DNA of 8,595 nt from Trichloromonas sp034002365 (GTDB lineage Bacteria; Desulfobacterota; Desulfuromonadia; Desulfuromonadales; Trichloromonadaceae), in NCBI GenBank assembly GCA_034002365.1, contig JAVFAR010000112.1, forward strand, positions 1 through 8,595, read 5' to 3'. The number at the start of each line of letters is the position of its first letter. Within the stretch, counting starts at the first letter, position 1. Under the pieces are notes generated by a model. The model searched no databases and was not told where the DNA came from. It saw only the letters and a program-made list of their open reading frames with translations. Below are positions 7,021 to 8,595 of this stretch, piece after piece. The translations under genes were made by a program, and so were the position numbers.

Positions 7021-8595
7021 TCACTTGGATGGGGGTGTCGGTTTTTTGCCGCGAAATTCCGCGCCCTGCAGGTCATAGCGCGTAAGCATCCGGTAGAAGG
7101 TGCGGCGAGGGATGCCCGCCTTGCGTGCCGCCAGCGAGACATTGCCGCCGGTCTCCTCCAGGTAGTGTTTGATCAGGTTCTTCTCCACCTGATTAACGTG
7201 TTTCTCCCGCTGGGAGCGGAAACCGTTGTCGGCGGGGGCGCTCGTCTCTTCGGCCGGTTCGGGCATGAGCTGGCTGAAGACTACCGGCAGGTTTTCCAGC
7301 CGGATGATGCTGTCCTGGGTGAGGACCGCGGCCCGCTCGATGATGTTCTGCAGCTCGCGGATGTTCCCCGGCCAGGGGTAGCGGAGCATCGAAGCAATGG
7401 CCCGTTCGTCGATGCCGACCAGGGTCTTGTTGACCCGCTTGCTCGCTCGGTCGAGAAAAACATGCACCAGCTCCCGCAGGGATTCCATGCGGTTGCGCAA
7501 GGGCGGCATGGTGATGGTGAAGACGTTGAGGCGGTAGAAAAGATCCTCGCGAAACCAGCCCTCTTTCACACCTTCTTCCAGATTCTTGTTGGTGGCGGCG
7601 ATGAGGCGCACGTCGACCTTGATCGGCGAGGTCCCGCCCACCGGTTTGATTTCACCGTTATCGAGCACCCGCAGCAGCTCCGCCTGCAACTTGGGAGTGA
7701 TATCGCCGATTTCATCGAGGAAGATGGTGCCGCCGTTGGCGGCCTCGAACAGCCCTTTTTTGTCGCTGACGGCGCCGGTGAAGGCGCCCTTTTTGTGGCC
7801 GAAGAGCTCGCTTTCGAGCAGGCTGTCCGTCAGTGTCGTGCAATTGACGGAAACCAGCGGTTTGTCGGAACGTTGACTCTTCTGGTGAATGGCGCGGGCG
7901 GTGAGCTCCTTGCCGGTGCCGCTCTCGCCGCGAATGAGCACGGTGGTCGGGGTCGGACCGACCTGGGTGATGAGATTGAGCACCTCCAGGGTGCTGCCGT
8001 CACGGCCGATGATCGCCGTATCGCCGTACTCCTGCTGCAGGGCGCGCTGGGCCAGCTCGTATTTCTGCGCCAGCTTGACATGATCCTCTTCCAGCCGCTT
8101 GAGGGAGTAGGGGAGGCACATGTCGTTCTCCGCCAGCCCCTGATAGACGGCCACCGCGTGTTCCCGGCAGGTGTCGTAGCCGCAGGCGCCGCAGTTCAGT
8201 TCATCCTGTTCGACGAACTTGTTGGTCGACTGGAGAATCTGGCGGATGCTCTGGCCGCTGGGCGCATCCAGCCGGTGGTACTTGTTGCTGAAACGGCGGT
8301 CGAGCCGGGGGGGCGGACCGGGGGGCTGATAATGGGCGGCGGTGGCGTAGGGGGCCTGGGGGTTCTGGTAATATTTGTGGATCAGGTTGCGCTTGGAAAA
8401 GGGGGTCAGGCGGTTGCTCTTGCCCGGTCCGCCGACGCAGCCGCCGGTACAGAAGCGCAGATCGACCATGCGCGGAGTGATGCGCCCCGCCGCCAGGTCG
8501 CGAATGATCTCCAGAACATTTTCCTGCCCCTCGGTGGCGAGAAAATCGGGATTGAAGAAGTCGGCCTCGATGCCGAAGGCCTGGAAAGGCCCGCC
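7021..8595 (-). CDS. [FeFe]-hydrogenase-like sensor fused to a sigma-54-dependent transcriptional activator (5' end outside window)
   Basis: The frame stays open to the window edge, so the ATG at 8469 is internal and the true start lies beyond 8595. The 524 visible residues (numbered from the edge) begin in the C-terminal part of a [FeFe]-hydrogenase large-subunit-like domain, ending in FCTGGCVGGPG; C49 and C53 match the last two H-cluster ligands (CxGGCxxG). A proline-rich linker follows, then a four-cysteine Fe-S motif C135-x2-C138-x4-C143-x16-C160 (CGACGYDTC type) and a helix likely to form a coiled coil (164-191). The AAA+ domain is complete: Walker A GESGTGK (223-229), GAFTGA (270-275), Walker B GTIFLDEIGD (289-298), arginine region FREDLFYRLNVF (348-359), WPGNIREL (408-415). 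A Fis-type HTH occupies about 483-509. No receiver domain is seen in this part. The likely role is sensing H2 or redox state through Fe-S clusters and activating sigma-54 promoters, such as the one at 6823-6838. Whether the hydrogenase domain is catalytic cannot be judged from this fragment. Confidence 0.9.
   Translation of the reverse strand, partial: GGPFQAFGIEADFFNPDFLATEGQENVLEIIRDLAAGRITPRMVDLRFCTGGCVGGPGKSNRLTPFSKRNLIHKYYQNPQAPYATAAHYQPPGPPPRLDRRFSNKYHRLDAPSGQSIRQILQSTNKFVEQDELNCGACGYDTCREHAVAVYQGLAENDMCLPYSLKRLEEDHVKLAQKYELAQRALQQEYGDTAIIGRDGSTLEVLNLITQVGPTPTTVLIRGESGTGKELTARAIHQKSQRSDKPLVSVNCTTLTDSLLESELFGHKKGAFTGAVSDKKGLFEAANGGTIFLDEIGDITPKLQAELLRVLDNGEIKPVGGTSPIKVDVRLIAATNKNLEEGVKEGWFREDLFYRLNVFTITMPPLRNRMESLRELVHVFLDRASKRVNKTLVGIDERAIASMLRYPWPGNIRELQNIIERAAVLTQDSIIRLENLPVVFSQLMPEPAEETSAPADNGFRSQREKHVNQVEKNLIKHYLEETGGNVSLAARKAGIPRRTFYRMLTRYDLQGAEFRGKKPTPPSK

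Noticed and set aside
6833..7078. An 81-codon plus-strand frame running from the AT-rich region into the end of the regulator gene
   Set aside because: No ribosome-binding site, no recognisable family, and it overlaps the 3' end of a well-supported gene on the other strand.
8467..8469. ATG at 8469 as the start of the sigma-54 activator gene
   Set aside because: The 42 codons upstream to the window edge are open and read as hydrogenase-domain sequence (GGPFQAFGIEADFF...), so this methionine is internal.

Overview
The window is GC-rich and carries dense, bacterial-style genes. The gene content points to an anaerobic member of the Desulfuromonadales/Geobacterales (Desulfobacterota, formerly Deltaproteobacteria): a ferredoxin-fused ETF with a membrane Fe-S oxidoreductase, a GAF-type EI-Ntr, and a [FeFe]-hydrogenase-like sensor fused to a sigma-54 activator. 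That placement is inferred from gene families, not from a search.

Left block (1-4226, plus strand): a three-gene operon-like unit. It encodes the ETF beta subunit (etfB), an ETF alpha subunit with an N-terminal two-cluster ferredoxin domain (etfA), and a membrane protein with a cytochrome b-like part, two cubane cluster motifs and two CCG domains. Together they look like a route taking electrons from acyl-CoA dehydrogenases (not in the window) through ETF to menaquinone. A perfect 24-bp inverted repeat (4242-4295) closes the unit and also serves the convergent gene on the other side.

Middle block (4296-6635, minus strand): ptsP, a full-length EI-Ntr with an N-terminal GAF domain, the first phosphotransferase of the nitrogen-related PTS.

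Intergenic region (6636-7020): the most interesting part. On the minus strand it has a near-consensus sigma-54 (-24/-12) promoter with exact GG-N10-GC spacing. About 50 nt past the predicted start comes a hairpin followed by seven U residues. This predicts a discrete transcript of roughly 93 nt, either a sigma-54-dependent small RNA or an attenuated leader in front of ptsP. An AT-rich stretch with short palindromes lies upstream of the promoter.

Right block (7021-8595, minus strand, cut by the window edge): a multidomain regulator. It holds the C-terminal end of a [FeFe]-hydrogenase-like domain with two H-cluster-type cysteines, a four-cysteine Fe-S domain, a complete sigma-54 AAA+ domain with GAFTGA, and a Fis-type HTH. 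It lies directly upstream of the sigma-54 promoter on the same strand, so a local circuit is plausible: redox or H2 sensor, then sigma-54 activator, then small RNA and/or ptsP. This link is inference.
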